DNA of 58,937 bases, taken from positions 1 through 58,937 of the IMG/VR virus record IMGVR_UViG_3300029258_004661; one strand, written 5' to 3'. This document shows, one piece after another, positions 58,666 to 58,937 of the stretch. The notes below the pieces were generated by a model. It saw only the letters and a list, made by a program, of their open reading frames with translations. It had not been told where the DNA came from and searched no databases. A program made the position numbers and the translations under genes. Position 1 is the stretch's first letter. Each line of letters begins with the position of its first letter. The DNA is from a virus.

Positions 58666-58937
58666 CTGGTGCCGTGCTGGTGGCAAGGCAGGGGGCGTGC
58701 TGGTGGCAAGCCTGGTGGCGTGCAGGGGGCGTGCTGGTGGCAAGCCTGGTGGCAAGGCAGGGGGCGTGCTGGTGGCAAGCCTGGTGGCGTGCAGGGGGCG
58801 TGCAGGGGGCGTGCTGGTGCCGTGCTGGTGGCGTGCTGGTGGCGTGCTGGTGGCGTGCTGGTGGCCGTGCTGGTGCCGTGCTGGTGGCCGTGCTGGTGGC
58901 GTGCTGGTGGCGTGCTGGTGGCGTGCTGGTGGCGTGC
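58666..58937. repeat. GTGCTGGTGGC minisatellite holding 13 Chi octamers, open at the window edge
   Basis: About 272 bp made of units close to GTGCTGGTGGC, GCCTGGTGGC and GTGCAGGGGGC. GCTGGTGG occurs exactly 13 times on the plus strand (first at 58676, 58699, 58733, 58768, then nine between 58823 and the end) and not on the minus strand of this block. The block runs off the window, so its true length is unknown. Confidence 0.9.

Noticed and set aside
1-58937. tRNA genes and CRISPR arrays
   Set aside because: No cloverleaf with TTC-loop and acceptor pairing noticed; tandem repeats found are too short and lack unique spacers.

Overview
The window reads as most of the structural half of a tailed double-stranded DNA phage genome. 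Every gene I accept lies on the minus strand, so transcription runs from right to left. The long tape measure gene (2382 codons), a tail tube protein, tail-terminator and completion genes and no recognisable sheath gene point to a long flexible non-contractile (siphovirus-like) tail. The capsid module (small and large terminase, DUF935-type portal, Mu gpI-like protease/scaffold, DUF2190 decoration protein, major capsid protein) is of Mu-like arrangement. I see no DNA polymerase, helicase, integrase, recognised repressor or tRNA, so the window is probably only part of the genome. Promoters are plain sigma-70 type (TTGACA with 17-18 bp spacing, often an extended -10), so a bacterial host with ordinary sigma-70 is likely. 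I cannot name the host.

Layout in transcription order, right to left. (1) 57965-58937 has no gene. It is a dense set of short tandem repeats with spacings near 10-11, 20 and 22 bp, ending in a 270-bp array holding 13 copies of GCTGGTGG, the Chi octamer of E. coli RecBCD. (2) 49515-57964 is the early/middle region: a PAPS-reductase-like PP-loop protein, about 20 small genes (several too short for usual gene finders), an excisionase-like HTH protein, a 5'-3' exonuclease and an AdoMet-decarboxylase-like protein (SpeD2). It is divided by promoters, intrinsic terminators and a 202-nt predicted structured RNA. (3) A terminator (49453-49486) and a strong promoter (49411-49440) separate this from the late operon. 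(4) 45038-49388: terminase and portal. (5) 34921-45035: tail fibres and other surface proteins. (6) 33917-34902: lysis genes (NlpC/P60 endolysin and a one-helix partner). (7) 28294-33873: capsid and neck. (8) 14795-28278: tail tube, chaperones with a probable -1 frameshift, tape measure, tail tip. (9) 4549-14758: large receptor-side proteins with tandem domain duplications. (10) 1-4534: a modification cassette of three glycosyltransferase-like proteins, a B12-binding/radical-SAM-like protein that has lost its cluster cysteines, a membrane-anchored SpeD homologue and an HNH-AP2 endonuclease cut by the window edge.

The most unusual points are: two SpeD (pyruvoyl decarboxylase) homologues in one phage, one with a membrane anchor and an internal start, the other lacking the processing histidine; a cysteine-less radical SAM protein; a structured RNA whose 15-bp closing stem doubles as a terminator; terminator-like hairpins placed directly before the ribosome binding sites of several genes, which suggests antitermination or attenuation; a 27-unit 13-14-residue repeat in a tail protein; and the terminal Chi array. 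All functional statements rest on reading the sequence and family knowledge; no database search was run.
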